A DNA stretch of 64,000 bases from UBA9676 sp963837105 (GTDB lineage: Bacteria; Actinomycetota; Actinomycetes; Streptosporangiales; Streptosporangiaceae), in the NCBI GenBank assembly GCA_963837105.1, contig CAWIMG010000002.1, positions 28,632 through 92,631 of the forward strand, in the 5' to 3' direction. Numbering within the stretch: position 1 is the stretch's first letter; each line of letters opens with the position of its first letter. A program made the position numbers and the translations under genes. Below the pieces are notes generated by a model, which did not search any database, was not told the DNA's origin, and saw only the letters and a list, made by a program, of their open reading frames with translations. Shown one piece after another: positions 18,804-26,373 of the stretch.

Positions 18804-19220
18804 TCAGATGCCGGCGATCTGCTCGATCAGCGAGATGTCGTCGAAGTAGGTCCGGAAGGACCGGATCTTCCCCTCGCGGAAGTCGGCCACGGTGACGCCC
18901 GGCAGCTGGACGTGGCGTCCGGTTGCGTCCAGCACGGCGTCCTCGCTCAGTACGTATGGCCCCGTGTGATCGGCTTGGACGAGCCATTCGGCGAACGCCT
19001 TGTTGCCCACTTCGTCAAGTCCCCGGAACGTGATCACGACGTTGGAGAACGCTGTTTCACGCAGGGCGGACAGGGCAGCCAGTGCTGCCAGCCCCGACAC
19101 GGTGGCGTACGGTGACCAGCCGGTGACGTCCTCGGTGAACAGGGCTTTCAGATCAACCGATGCATCACCGGCCTCGGCCCTGAGCGCGTCCGACAGCACC
19201 TGTTTGCGAGATCCACTCAT
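18804..19220 (-). CDS. SnoaL-like / NTF2-fold protein
   Basis: 138 residues. The pattern LKALFTEDVTGWSPYATVSG, FAEWLVQADHTGPY and REGKIRSFRTYFDDISLIEQ is that of NTF2-like SnoaL-domain proteins, which bind small polyketide-like or steroid-like molecules or act as hydrolases or isomerases. No catalytic role can be assigned. The start MSGSRKQVLSDALR is chosen because the extended frame upstream shows no conserved pattern. Confidence 0.8.
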   Translation of the reverse strand: MSGSRKQVLSDALRAEAGDASVDLKALFTEDVTGWSPYATVSGLAALAALSALRETAFSNVVITFRGLDEVGNKAFAEWLVQADHTGPYVLSEDAVLDATGRHVQLPGVTVADFREGKIRSFRTYFDDISLIEQIAGI

Positions 19221-19294
19221 GTCAGCCCTCTGTTCCTGCCGGGATTTGTGTCGGGAATCGATCTGTTCGGCATCTTCCGCACTCCGGCATGCGT

Positions 19295-19573
19295 TCAGGT
19301 CCCGAGTATTTTCGCCTTGGCCGCCGCGAACTCTTCGTCTGAGAGCGCGCCCGAGGTGTGCAACTGTGCGAGGTGCTCGATCTCGTCGGCCGGGTCCGCC
19401 GGAGGGGGCGCATACTGCGCCTGGTCGCCGGCAGGTGCCTGGTCGTCGGCTGGGGCCTGGTCGTCGTCCTGCTCCTGCTCCCCGGACTTCGTGGCCTCGT
19501 GGTGAGCAAGCGCCGCTCCGCCCGCCACTCCGACAACCAGCGCGCGCCGCCTTACCCGTCGTCTGAAACCCAT
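19295..19573 (-). CDS. SHOCT domain protein
   Basis: 92 residues: a basic N-terminus with one hydrophobic stretch (RRALVVGVAGGAALAHHEAT), an acidic Asp-Gln-Ala-Pro repeat linker, and a C-terminal SHOCT domain (DEIEHLAQLHTSGALSDEEF...KAKIL). SHOCT is a short oligomerisation or interaction domain, often at the membrane. GGAG six bases before ATG 19573 supports that start over ATG 19585. Confidence 0.85.
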   Translation of the reverse strand: MGFRRRVRRRALVVGVAGGAALAHHEATKSGEQEQDDDQAPADDQAPAGDQAQYAPPPADPADEIEHLAQLHTSGALSDEEFAAAKAKILGT

Positions 19574-19656
19574 GGAGAACTCCATCCCGTTCGTTCGGCC
19601 GACCTGCGTCTGTCTGGACGGCGTTTTTCCATCGTCGCATCACCAGTCGAAACGAA

Positions 19657-19950
19657 CTATCCGCATTCGGCACACGCAGGCCGATTGCGCACGCACCGGG
19701 AGCAAAGACTCTGAGATCCGCTGTGCACGTCAGGGCAATCGTTCCTATCGGTCGTTCTCCGGGCATGAGCGTTCAGGTCCGCCGACGATGTTGGGTTGTA
19801 GCCAAGATCCTTGGCGAAGAGTTGGCGAAGGACGGCGAGGAGGTTCTCGCCTAGTGTTTGGGCTAATTTCTGCAGGCAGGAGTGGATGATGGCGAAAACG
19901 GTTAGGCTGTCGAAGCGGCGAAGATCTCCTCGGGGAACGGCCGTTGACAT
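19657..19950 (-). CDS. Unrecognised ORF, possible gene fragment
   Basis: 97 codons starting MSTAVPRGDLRRFDSLTVFA. The first ~60 residues (IIHSCLQKLAQTLGENLLAV, LRQLFAKDLGYNP) look like real helical protein; the end (CSRCVRNRPACAECG) is Cys-rich and may be out of frame. I do not recognise it. The surrounding 19574-20073 has nothing else clear. It may be a truncated gene or noise. Confidence 0.3.
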   Translation of the reverse strand: MSTAVPRGDLRRFDSLTVFAIIHSCLQKLAQTLGENLLAVLRQLFAKDLGYNPTSSADLNAHARRTTDRNDCPDVHSGSQSLCSRCVRNRPACAECG

Positions 19951-20073
19951 TGCCGACGCAACCTCGGCCAGGTTGACCTCGATCTACGCGTAATTCCTGG
20001 CCGATCCACGCCTTCCAGCCGGGCATTGACGCCCGCGAGATCACCGGTCACGCGGCGGGGCTACGATGCTGAC

Positions 20074-21060
20074 GTGCGGACGCCGATCAGGAACCCGCCG
20101 GACCCGATGTATGCGGAGTTCGAGGTACACCGGACGATGATCTGCGACCGCGTCCGCACCGGGGCGTTCCGGCGTGCGATCGAGTCGGTGGTGCGCCCCG
20201 GCGACATCGTTCTCGACGTCGGTGCCGGAAGCGGCATCCTGAGCGTGTTCGCGGCGCGGGCGGGTGCCGCACGCGTCTACGCGGTGGAGCGGACGTCGGC
20301 CGCCGTCTTGGCGGCCGAGCTTGCCGCCGCGAACGGGGCCGCGGGGATCGTCCACGTGATCCACGGCGACGTCATGGACCTGCAGCCACCCGAACGTGTC
20401 GATGTGATCGTCTCGGAGTGGCTTGGTGGGTTCGGGATCGATGAGGGGATGCTCGTTCCGGTCATCGCCGCCCGTGACCGCTGGCTCAAGCCGGGCGGGG
20501 TCATGATCCCCCGTCTGGTCACGGCGTGGGCCGCGCTGGTGCACGACCGCTACCTGGCGGAGATGGTGGAGTTCTTGCGGGACAACCCGTATGGCCTCAG
20601 GTTCGACGACCTGGTCGGCAAGACCGTCAACGAGATCTTCTATTCCGGCACCTTCCGTCACCTCGCGGCGGGTGACAGGCGCTCGGCGGCGGGCCAGCTG
20701 TGGACGACCGACGCCGGCCTGATCCCGCTGCAGCAGGCGCAGGCGCCTGTCGAAGCCGAGGTGGTGCTCCCCGTCCGCGGCCACGGAACGGCCAACGCGC
20801 TCGCACTGTGGTTCAGCGCCGAACTCGCGCCCGGCATCTCGCTCTCGGTGGGACCCGGCGATCCGCCGACGCACTGGGGGATGACGACGGCCCCGCTGCG
20901 CTCGCCCGTGGAGCTCACCCCCGGCATGGCCGTCCGCGCCAGAGTGAGGACCGCCCCGGCCCGGCCGGCCGGGACATGGACCAGCTGGGCCATCGCGCTG
21001 CCAGGCGCCGGCTGGGAAGAGCACGACGAGCAAGCGGTCTGGCAGGAGATCGACGACTGA
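20074..21060 (+). CDS. PRMT-like SAM-dependent methyltransferase
   Basis: 328 residues from GTG 20074, eight bases after a TACGAT-like -10 box, so probably leaderless. SAM motif I is VLDVGAGSGILSVFAARAGA, with acidic VE72 for the ribose. IVSEWLGGFGIDEGML has Glu115 and Glu124 in the double-E loop of class I protein arginine methyltransferases, and RDRWLKPGGVMIPRL follows. The C-terminal beta-barrel-like half (VLPVRGHGTANALALWFSAE, THWGMT) also matches PRMTs. True arginine methylation is rare in bacteria; a small-molecule or peptide target is possible. It stands alone between divergent and convergent neighbours. Confidence 0.85.
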   Translation: MRTPIRNPPDPMYAEFEVHRTMICDRVRTGAFRRAIESVVRPGDIVLDVGAGSGILSVFAARAGAARVYAVERTSAAVLAAELAAANGAAGIVHVIHGDVMDLQPPERVDVIVSEWLGGFGIDEGMLVPVIAARDRWLKPGGVMIPRLVTAWAALVHDRYLAEMVEFLRDNPYGLRFDDLVGKTVNEIFYSGTFRHLAAGDRRSAAGQLWTTDAGLIPLQQAQAPVEAEVVLPVRGHGTANALALWFSAELAPGISLSVGPGDPPTHWGMTTAPLRSPVELTPGMAVRARVRTAPARPAGTWTSWAIALPGAGWEEHDEQAVWQEIDD

Positions 21061-21150
21061 GCAATCTTCAGGAGGCCTGGGGTCAAGGCATTGAAGCGTG
21101 GGTGGGCGGGTGCTCACGTGGCGGGATCAAGATCTCGCCGACTTCGAAGC

Positions 21151-22194
21151 TCAGTTTGCGGCTGCCTGGGGTAGAGGCGCTCGCTGGCTGAGGGTATGTC
21201 TGGGTGACTCGCCGAATAGCGCCTGATATTGGGCAGCGAAGCGGCTGAGGTGCCAGAAGCCCCAATCCGTCGCGGCACGGCTGACGGCACCGCGCAGGCG
21301 GGGTCCTTCGACCAGTTCGCGCCGTACCGCGTTGAGCGCGGTGACACGCAGGTAGGCCGTGGGCGACATCTGGTAGCACTCGTAGAAGGCGGACCGGACC
21401 CGCCGCTCTGACACGCCTGACGCTTCGCACAGGTCGGCGAGTGTCACGTTCTGGTACCGCCATTTCCTCGCGTAGTCCTCGCAGGTCCGGACGATCTTCG
21501 CGCTCGTGAGGCGAGCAGATTGATACGGCCAGCTGCTGCTCGAATCCCCGGCGAGCGAGCGCACTGCGACCTCAAGGAAGGCCCGTTCAATCGCGCTGGC
21601 TTCTCGCTTTGTCAGCACTGCGTTCTTGTGGCGATTGACGGTACACAAGAGGAGACCGAAGGCTTTGCCCAGACGGCCCCGATCAACGACTGGAGCGACA
21701 CGGAACTTGCCTTCACCGGGAGGATGCGACTCGATACCAAGTGCGGTCGCTGTCCGTTCGAGTGCGCTCGGGGGGATAGATAGGAGGCCGCACTGAAGCG
21801 GCGCTCCGCTCGCGCCCGCCACCTGGGCCGAACCTCCGAAGGCGAGGAGGTTCCCCGGTGTTAGTGGTTCGCCATTCAGCTGCCCGCTGCCAGTTCGATT
21901 CATGGGCACCACCAGGCAGACGCGATCAGCAATCGTCTCGCCGCGAAGTGCGAGTGGCAGGGAGCAGTAGACGGCATCGGCCACGATGGGGCCCAGATGG
22001 GCGCGTGTCAGTTCGGCGTGGATGGCGCCCGGTCGCACCAGAATTGGCAGGATCCCGCCAGTTCGGCTGGCATCGAGGAACTCGCCAGTCGAAGTGATCA
22101 CCCGCCGATTGACGTTACCCCCCATCCCGCTGCCCGCAGGACCGGCAGGGTCCCGATAGCGGCCTGAGGCGCGTATGGCCTGGCCGCTCGTCAT
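21151..22194 (-). CDS. AraC family transcriptional regulator
   Basis: 347 residues: an N-terminal cupin-like sensor region and a C-terminal double helix-turn-helix (LADLCEASGVSERRVRSAFY and a second helix pair ending DWGFWHLSRFAAQYQALFGE with SPRHTL). The GFWHLSRFAAQY-F-GESP signature is diagnostic. The N-terminal half resembles regulators of catabolic operons but the inducer is unknown. An internal ATG at 22122 (MGGNVNRR) is an alternative start. It is convergent with the methyltransferase and in line with the Rv1733c-like gene. Confidence 0.9.
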   Translation of the reverse strand: MTSGQAIRASGRYRDPAGPAGSGMGGNVNRRVITSTGEFLDASRTGGILPILVRPGAIHAELTRAHLGPIVADAVYCSLPLALRGETIADRVCLVVPMNRTGSGQLNGEPLTPGNLLAFGGSAQVAGASGAPLQCGLLSIPPSALERTATALGIESHPPGEGKFRVAPVVDRGRLGKAFGLLLCTVNRHKNAVLTKREASAIERAFLEVAVRSLAGDSSSSWPYQSARLTSAKIVRTCEDYARKWRYQNVTLADLCEASGVSERRVRSAFYECYQMSPTAYLRVTALNAVRRELVEGPRLRGAVSRAATDWGFWHLSRFAAQYQALFGESPRHTLSQRAPLPQAAAN

Positions 22195-22242
22195 CTTCGG
22201 CCTCCTGCTCTCATGGCCTGTCTCGTCTGCCTGTTGCGACGG

Positions 22243-22851
22243 CTAGCCCCGCGACCGGAAGCGCCTGCTCCACTGAGGGCCGACAGCGGCCCATGCCGCT
22301 TCCCAATCGGCGAGCCGGCGTCGGTCAAGCACCTGCCGCCCGGCCCACCCCAGGCACAACAACACAACCCCGATCGCGCCGGGTGCAGCGACCGCCGCTG
22401 CGACCTCGTCAGCCACTACCGCACGGTGGTTCGGCGGGGGACCGGCCGGCGAGCCCGCGTCGTCCACCCACAGCGGGACCGTATGGCCAGCGGCCAAGGC
22501 GGTGCTGACCGGGATCTCACCGGTTCGCGCCCGCCCGTCCGGTGCGATCCACCGGGCCCGTAGCCAGGAGTAGCCCGAAACCCCTCCGGCGTAGGAAGCG
22601 GGCACGGGCACGGGCGCGGCCTGCAGCAAGACGGCGGGAACCTGACGCCAGGAGCGCTCCGCCCGCTGCCCGGCAGCCCCGGCGTGGCCGGCCCAGCCGA
22701 TGGCCGCTACCGACAGCAAGGGCGCGCCGATCAAGAACACCGCCAGCAGCAGCGCCGCGACGCGGGCCTCGATCTTGTCGGTGCGCCGCCGCAGCGGGTT
22801 GCCGCCCAAGCCCAGCTTGCGCGCGATCCGCGTTGTCTTCATGCCAGGCAC
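22243..22851 (-). CDS. Rv1733c-like membrane protein
   Basis: 202 residues: basic start (KTTRIARKLGLGGNPLRRRT), first helix AALLLAVFLIGAPLLSVAAI, an extracytoplasmic domain with VSGYSWLRARWIAPDGRART and TVPLWVDDAGSPAGPP, and a second helix AVAAPGAIGVVLLCLGWAGR. Order and motifs match the mycobacterial Rv1733c family, a DosR hypoxia-regulon membrane protein of unknown function. It starts 7 bp after the DUF7144 stop: a two-gene operon. A broken start of a paralog is at 10449. Confidence 0.88.
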   Translation of the reverse strand: MPGMKTTRIARKLGLGGNPLRRRTDKIEARVAALLLAVFLIGAPLLSVAAIGWAGHAGAAGQRAERSWRQVPAVLLQAAPVPVPASYAGGVSGYSWLRARWIAPDGRARTGEIPVSTALAAGHTVPLWVDDAGSPAGPPPNHRAVVADEVAAAVAAPGAIGVVLLCLGWAGRQVLDRRRLADWEAAWAAVGPQWSRRFRSRG

Positions 22852-22858
22852 TGTGGTG

Positions 22859-23284
22859 TTAGGCGGTCAGGTTGGCGCGGCTGCCGTAGGCACACAGCCC
22901 GTACAGCGCGACCACGTCCACCGCGATGATCATCAGCGACCAGAACGGGTAGGCGGGGATGAAGAACATCTGGTCGATCGCGCTGAGCCCCAGCACGGCC
23001 ACGCCGAACCAGCGCGCCCACTGGTTGCCCGCCAGCACCCCGGCCGCCGCCAGCAGCTGCAGCGCGCCGATGACCAGGGTGATCCAGCCCCAGGTGCGCA
23101 GGTTGCCGAACACGTAGTGGGCGTTGGCGGTGAAGACGTGGGAGTTGGCGATCGCGGCGATGCCGTAGATCAGGTTGAAGCAGCCGACGATCACCAGCAT
23201 GACCGATGCGAACAAGATCAGGCCGTGGCCTTCGACATGACGCCCGCCCGTACCGCGGGCTGGCTGGATTGTTGCCGACGTCAT
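22859..23284 (-). CDS. DUF7144 family membrane protein, copy 2
   Basis: 141 residues, about 93% identical to the protein at 9677; all four helices and loops are conserved and only the N-terminal ~25 residues differ by a few changes. ATG 23284 after GGGGGA is the start that matches copy 1. It is followed 7 bp later by the Rv1733c-like gene. Upstream on the same strand are the shared 20-bp motif and a LuxR remnant, so the locus is an inverted duplicate of 9.4-10.5 kb. Confidence 0.85.
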   Translation of the reverse strand: MTSATIQPARGTGGRHVEGHGLILFASVMLVIVGCFNLIYGIAAIANSHVFTANAHYVFGNLRTWGWITLVIGALQLLAAAGVLAGNQWARWFGVAVLGLSAIDQMFFIPAYPFWSLMIIAVDVVALYGLCAYGSRANLTA

Positions 23285-23371
23285 CGTTTCCCCCTGTATC
23301 GCCAGAACCGCCGGGACCTTATTCCAGTCCCGTCCTGCTCTTCTCACGATCCCGCGCCCACCCCGCGGTGG

Positions 23372-23391
23372 CATCGCCCCATCGGGATGAA
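23372..23391 (-). promoter_or_regulatory. Shared 20-bp upstream motif, copy C
   Basis: On the minus strand TTCATCCCGATGGGGCGATG, 87 bp before the DUF7144 start at 23284. See 9569-9588 and 6880-6899. Between it and the start the two DUF7144 loci have diverged more than in this block, which supports constraint on it. Confidence 0.6.
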
Positions 23392-23469
23392 AGGGCACAA
23401 CCCCGGGCTCTTACCCAGTCAGGCAAGCCAAGATTCCCGCCCGGGCGACCACCTCGCCGCGTGAGGAGG

Positions 23470-23550
23470 CCCCCGAGTTTGCGATAGATCGAGTTCACCG
23501 CTGACTTGTCGGTGTTCCGGGACACAAACAATCCCCGGCGATCTCGGGGC
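23470..23550 (-). pseudogene. LuxR helix-turn-helix remnant upstream of DUF7144 copy 2
   Basis: RRGLFVSRNTDKSAVNSIYR-KLG aligns with SRHTIKSEANSIYRKLG at the end of the LuxR remnant at 7293. Only this piece of the regulator is left; the rest was removed where repeat R2 begins. It documents that the duplicated unit included the end of the LuxR gene. Confidence 0.75.
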
Positions 23551-23552
23551 AC

Positions 23553-23871
23553 AGCAACGGTCTCTGGCCAGGGCAACGGCCCGGCGGCCGTTGTCAGTGA
23601 ATGCCGTTGAGCAGCACGTTTGCTGCTGGGCGGCTCGTTGGCCGGGCGCGGATCGGGCGTGAGATGGTGAGCGCTTCCGCGTCTGCGCAGGTAACAGGCT
23701 CGGGCCAGGCCGCGTCAAGACTGTCAGAGTGTTCGAATTTATGCCTCTGAGCAGTGCCCCTGGCAGGATTCGAACCTGCACTCACGGCTCCGGAGTGCAT
23801 TGCTGTGTACCGCTCCGACCTGGCCTTATGTCTTCAATAGGCACCCCTGGGGCGCGTATGGGGCGCGGCTC
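23553..23871 (-). repeat. Long direct repeat R2 with tRNA-Arg 3'-end copy (att remnant)
   Basis: Bases 23729-23800 repeat the 3' half of tRNA-Arg with a few substitutions (TGCCCCTGGCAGGATTCGAA). Left of it GCGCTTCCGCGT and a perfect hairpin CAACGGCC-CGGC-GGCCGTTG (23574-23593) match R1. Right of it GGCGCGTAT(G/C)GGGCGCGGC is shared with R1 near 1776. Same orientation as R1 and R3. It is more diverged than R1 and R3 are from each other, so it may be an older or unselected copy. Confidence 0.78.
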
Positions 23872-23879
23872 CTGGCAGT

Positions 23880-24100
23880 TCCTGGCTCCCGCAGTCAGTG
23901 CATGTCTTCGGCTTCCCAGGAGGCGTTCCACGCGTTCGACCTTTGCGGCCAGACGTCGACGGTCATCGGCGTGGCCTTCCTCGGTGTCGGCCGGATGCCT
24001 GCCTGCGGACCGCGGTCGATAACCGTGCTCTGGCACGTCGGGCACACCCAGGCAAAGGATGCCCGCCCGAACCCAGCCGTGCCAGCGGTGTAGGCGGGCG
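23880..24100 (-). pseudogene. Small zinc-ribbon-like protein, frameshifted
   Basis: Two frames join into FAWVCPTCQSTVIDRGPQAG then RHPADTEEGHADDRRRLAAK and VERVERLL. The CPTC...H pattern resembles short zinc-binding proteins often carried on actinomycete integrative plasmids. The break is near 23990. Function unknown. Confidence 0.5.
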
Positions 24101-24136
24101 CGGGATTCCGCTGGTGTCGGCTCGCTGTGCGAGCGG

Positions 24137-24541
24137 TCAGGGCATGGTCAGGCGCTCGACCGGCTGGCCGGTGACCTGGGCGATGACGTCGAAGTCCTTG
24201 TCGAGGTGCAAGACGGTGAGCCCGGCAAGCTCGGCGGTCGCGGCGATGATCAGGTCGGGAACTGAGGGAGCGCGGTGCTGGCCGCGGTCGGCGAGCAGGG
24301 TGAGAACCTCGACGGCCCGGTCTTCGATCGCCGGGGTGAGGTATTCGACTGGCATCGATGACAGCGGCGGCTGCCGCAGTCCAGCGCGCAGGTCGGGGCC
24401 GGACCGGGCTGAGTAGCCGACTTCCAGGCGGGTGACGGTGGTGATCCGCACCAGCCCGCGTTCGATCCGCCCGGCCCACTCAGCCGCTTCGGGGCTGGCG
24501 GCCAGGCGGGCGAGCGCGGATTTGTCGATCAGCCAGGTCAC
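24137..24541 (-). CDS. vapC: VapC-type PIN-domain toxin
   Basis: 134-residue PIN ribonuclease. Acidic catalytic residues are visible: Asp6 (MTWLIDKSAL), Glu40 (TRLEVGYSAR), Asp96 (SVPDLIIAATAE) and Asp114/116 (VLHLDKDFDVIAQ). Such toxins cleave tRNA or rRNA and are held by the cognate VapB. The start overlaps the antitoxin stop by 4 bp (ATGA), the usual order. It lies between two tRNA-derived repeats, consistent with a stabilising module of a mobile element. Confidence 0.92.
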   Translation of the reverse strand: MTWLIDKSALARLAASPEAAEWAGRIERGLVRITTVTRLEVGYSARSGPDLRAGLRQPPLSSMPVEYLTPAIEDRAVEVLTLLADRGQHRAPSVPDLIIAATAELAGLTVLHLDKDFDVIAQVTGQPVERLTMP

Positions 24542-24759
24542 TCCCAGGCCTGCGCCATCACGTCCGGGTCAGCCAGATCGCCGAACCGCTCGGTGAAGCC
24601 CGCAAGATCCTGGACAGTGACCGGGAATCCGGGTACCGCTGCGTCCTGGGCGAGCCGGCGGCGCACGTACTCGCTGCGGGACAGCCCGAGCCGGCCGGCA
24701 TGGGCGTCCAGTGCCGCGACGACGTCGTCGGGCACATCACGGATCAGTACGTCAGTCAT
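24538..24759 (-). CDS. vapB: VapB-type ribbon-helix-helix antitoxin
   Basis: 73 residues: DNA-binding ribbon-helix-helix MTDVLIRDVPDDVVAALDAH with GLSRSEYVRRRLAQD, then a toxin-binding tail (FTERFGDLADPDVMAQAWE). ATG 24759 has a GGGAGGG ribosome site. The small palindrome TATC-TGAT-GATA (24778-24789) just upstream is a plausible operator for autorepression by VapBC. Confidence 0.9.
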   Translation of the reverse strand: MTDVLIRDVPDDVVAALDAHAGRLGLSRSEYVRRRLAQDAAVPGFPVTVQDLAGFTERFGDLADPDVMAQAWE

Positions 24760-24789
24760 CCCAGCCCTCCCATGTGATATCTGATGATA

Positions 24790-25226
24790 GCATCCGTTAG
24801 CTGGACCACCAGAGCAGCGAGCCATGCGTGATGACCTGGCGGGGCGGTGGCCGGACCAGGTCCGCTCCGTTGGTACTACCAGCGGACACGACTTGCCCGC
24901 ACAACTGAGATAGCACTCACCAGCTAGCCAGGTCCATGTGGAAGAGCACTTCTGCTGCCACTGTGCCATTTGGGGCGGGGTCCCTGGCGTCATGGGGAGG
25001 CTGCCGTGCTGGCGGAAGCCCTGACGCCGGAACGTGCTCCGGCCCGGGACGCCCGGACACCCATCGGACACGGCTGATGTGACGGCTTCCACCGGGGATG
25101 CCGGGCGGGGCTTTCCTGCTCAGGCACGAAGCGACCGGCGCATGGCCGCGGACAGCGACAACTGCCTGCGCTGCTCCCACGTCCCCTATTTGGAACACGG
25201 CCGGGACGTAACTTCTCCTTGCTGAT
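24790..25226. other. Intergenic stretch without a recognised gene
   Basis: Between vapB and the IS21 remnant. Frames on both strands are short or lack pattern. The last part probably belonged to the lost upstream part of the IS21 transposase, but I cannot read it. Confidence 0.4.
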
Positions 25227-25490
25227 TTGCCGGCGGAGAAGACCACGTACGCGATGCACGACGTGACTGCCCTGGCTAAATCGGCGCACCGGCACGGCGA
25301 GGCGCTCGGCGCCTATGCGGAACGGCTGCTGGAGACCGACCTGCCCTGGACCAAGATGCGCCAGGTCTACCGGCTGCTCGGCCTGGTGCGCCGCTACGGG
25401 CCCGGCCCGGTCGACCAAGCGTGCACCCGGGCGCGGGAAGTGGACGTCGTCAACGTCACCAAGATCCCCTCGATGCTGCCGCGGGCGCGT
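25227..25490 (+). pseudogene. IS21-family transposase (IstA) C-terminal remnant
   Basis: LPAEKTTYAMHDVTALAKSA, LGAYAERLLETDLPWTKMRQ and VYRLLGLVRRYGPGPVDQAC...VDVVNVTKIPSML match the C-terminal end of actinobacterial IstA. The integrase core and the istB helper gene are absent, so the element is dead. Coding similarity stops near 25490. Confidence 0.8.
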
Positions 25491-25596
25491 TCTTCACCGG
25501 CCCGTCCGCGGCGGTCCGAACCCGCCACGCATTGTCGTCTGGCCTGGGCCGGCTGACGCCACGGCGGCGAACCCGGGCCGGCCAGCCGGTGGACCT

Positions 25597-25773
25597 ATGC
25601 GCACCGGCACGCTGCGGATCGGGGCAGTGGCGCTGGCCGCGCTGACCTTCGTCTTCTGGGGCCAGCCGACCGCCGCGGTCGCCATCCTGCTGCTGATTGT
25701 CCTCGGCCTGATCGAAGTGATCGGCAGGCCACCCGCCCGGCCAAGCCCAGCGCCACACGCTGCGGCCCGGTGA
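25597..25773 (+). CDS. Short membrane protein or C-terminal remnant
   Basis: 58 residues with two close hydrophobic segments (IGAVALAALTFVFWG and AVAILLLIVLGLIEVIG) and a Pro-rich end. The FVFWGQPT motif recurs in C-termini of larger actinobacterial membrane proteins, so this may be a fragment. No strong ribosome site. Confidence 0.45.
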   Translation: MRTGTLRIGAVALAALTFVFWGQPTAAVAILLLIVLGLIEVIGRPPARPSPAPHAAAR

Positions 25774-25777
25774 GGCG

Positions 25778-25796
25778 CCGCAAACAAAATTTGCGG
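25778..25796. terminator. Hairpin after the short membrane ORF
   Basis: CCGCAAA-CAAAA-TTTGCGG, a perfect 7-bp stem with a 5-base loop, begins 5 bp after the stop at 25773. No U run follows. Confidence 0.45.
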
Positions 25797-25938
25797 GCCC
25801 GCGGCCTTGCTTCGACATTCCTCTAGCGGCAAATAACGTTCCCAGAATCGGAGGTCCTGACGTGGGGACCAACAGGTGCGAAGTCAGCTTGGGGCAACTG
25901 GCAGTTGACCGGCTCCTGACCGCGCCCGGGCGGTGCCG

Positions 25939-26246
25939 GAGCGGCCGCTGCGTAGCTGCGGATACTGGGAAGAGCAACGGCCTGCGGTTACGGCAACGGC
26001 CTGGCGGCCGTTATCACCGAATGCGGCTGAGCAGGCCCTTTCCCGGCCGGTGTCTGCTCTCCGGGCGCATATCGGGCGCAAGGCCCGGAAGGGCTGAGCA
26101 TTGCCGCAGTTCACAGGCCTGGCGCCCGAGCGAGCCAAGATTGTCAGAGTGTTCGAATTTATACCTCTGAACAGTGCCCCCGGCAGGATTCGAACCTGCG
26201 CTCACGGCTCCGGAGGCCGTTGCTCTCTCCCCTGAGCTACGGGGGC
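25939..26246 (-). repeat. Long direct repeat R3 containing the intact tRNA-Arg
   Basis: Matches R1 from GTAGCTGCGGATACTGGG (25951) through the imperfect hairpin CAACGGCC-TGGC-GGCCGTTA and CACAGGCCTGGCGCC-GAG to the end of the tRNA. Only here is the tRNA complete. This makes R3 the present chromosomal attachment site and R1 and R2 the footprints of integrations. Confidence 0.8.
26175..26246 (-). tRNA. tRNA-Arg (anticodon CCG)
   Basis: 72 bases that fold as a full cloverleaf: acceptor GCCCCCG/CGGGGGC, D arm GCTC...GAGC, anticodon stem ACGGC/GCCGT around loop CTCCGGA (anticodon CCG, reads CGG), and T arm GCAGG-TTCGAAT-CCTGC. CCA is not encoded. It is the integration target of the region to its left in window coordinates, whose repeats copy its 3' half. 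Confidence 0.95.
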
Positions 26247-26373
26247 TCAAGGTCGGAGCAAGGTTACCAGCCCCGGCGGCGCCTGCGGTTCCGCCCCGCT
26301 AACGCTGATGATCTGGTGAACATCCAGGCCAAGTTCGCGCGCGGGACCCCGGCCAGCCGCTACCCTCGCGCCC

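Noticed and set aside
23310..23345. DosR/DevR box before DUF7144 copy 2 (GGGAC...GTCCC)
   Set aside because: The half-sites are nine bases apart instead of four, and the pattern is not kept at copy 1, so it does not fit the DosR consensus.
1..26000. CRISPR array or phage genes on the accessory region
   Set aside because: No regularly spaced short repeats, cas genes, capsid, terminase or lysis genes were found.
1727..26174. Integrase gene for the proposed tRNA-Arg island
   Set aside because: No frame with tyrosine- or serine-recombinase motifs was found near either end; the gene appears to be lost.
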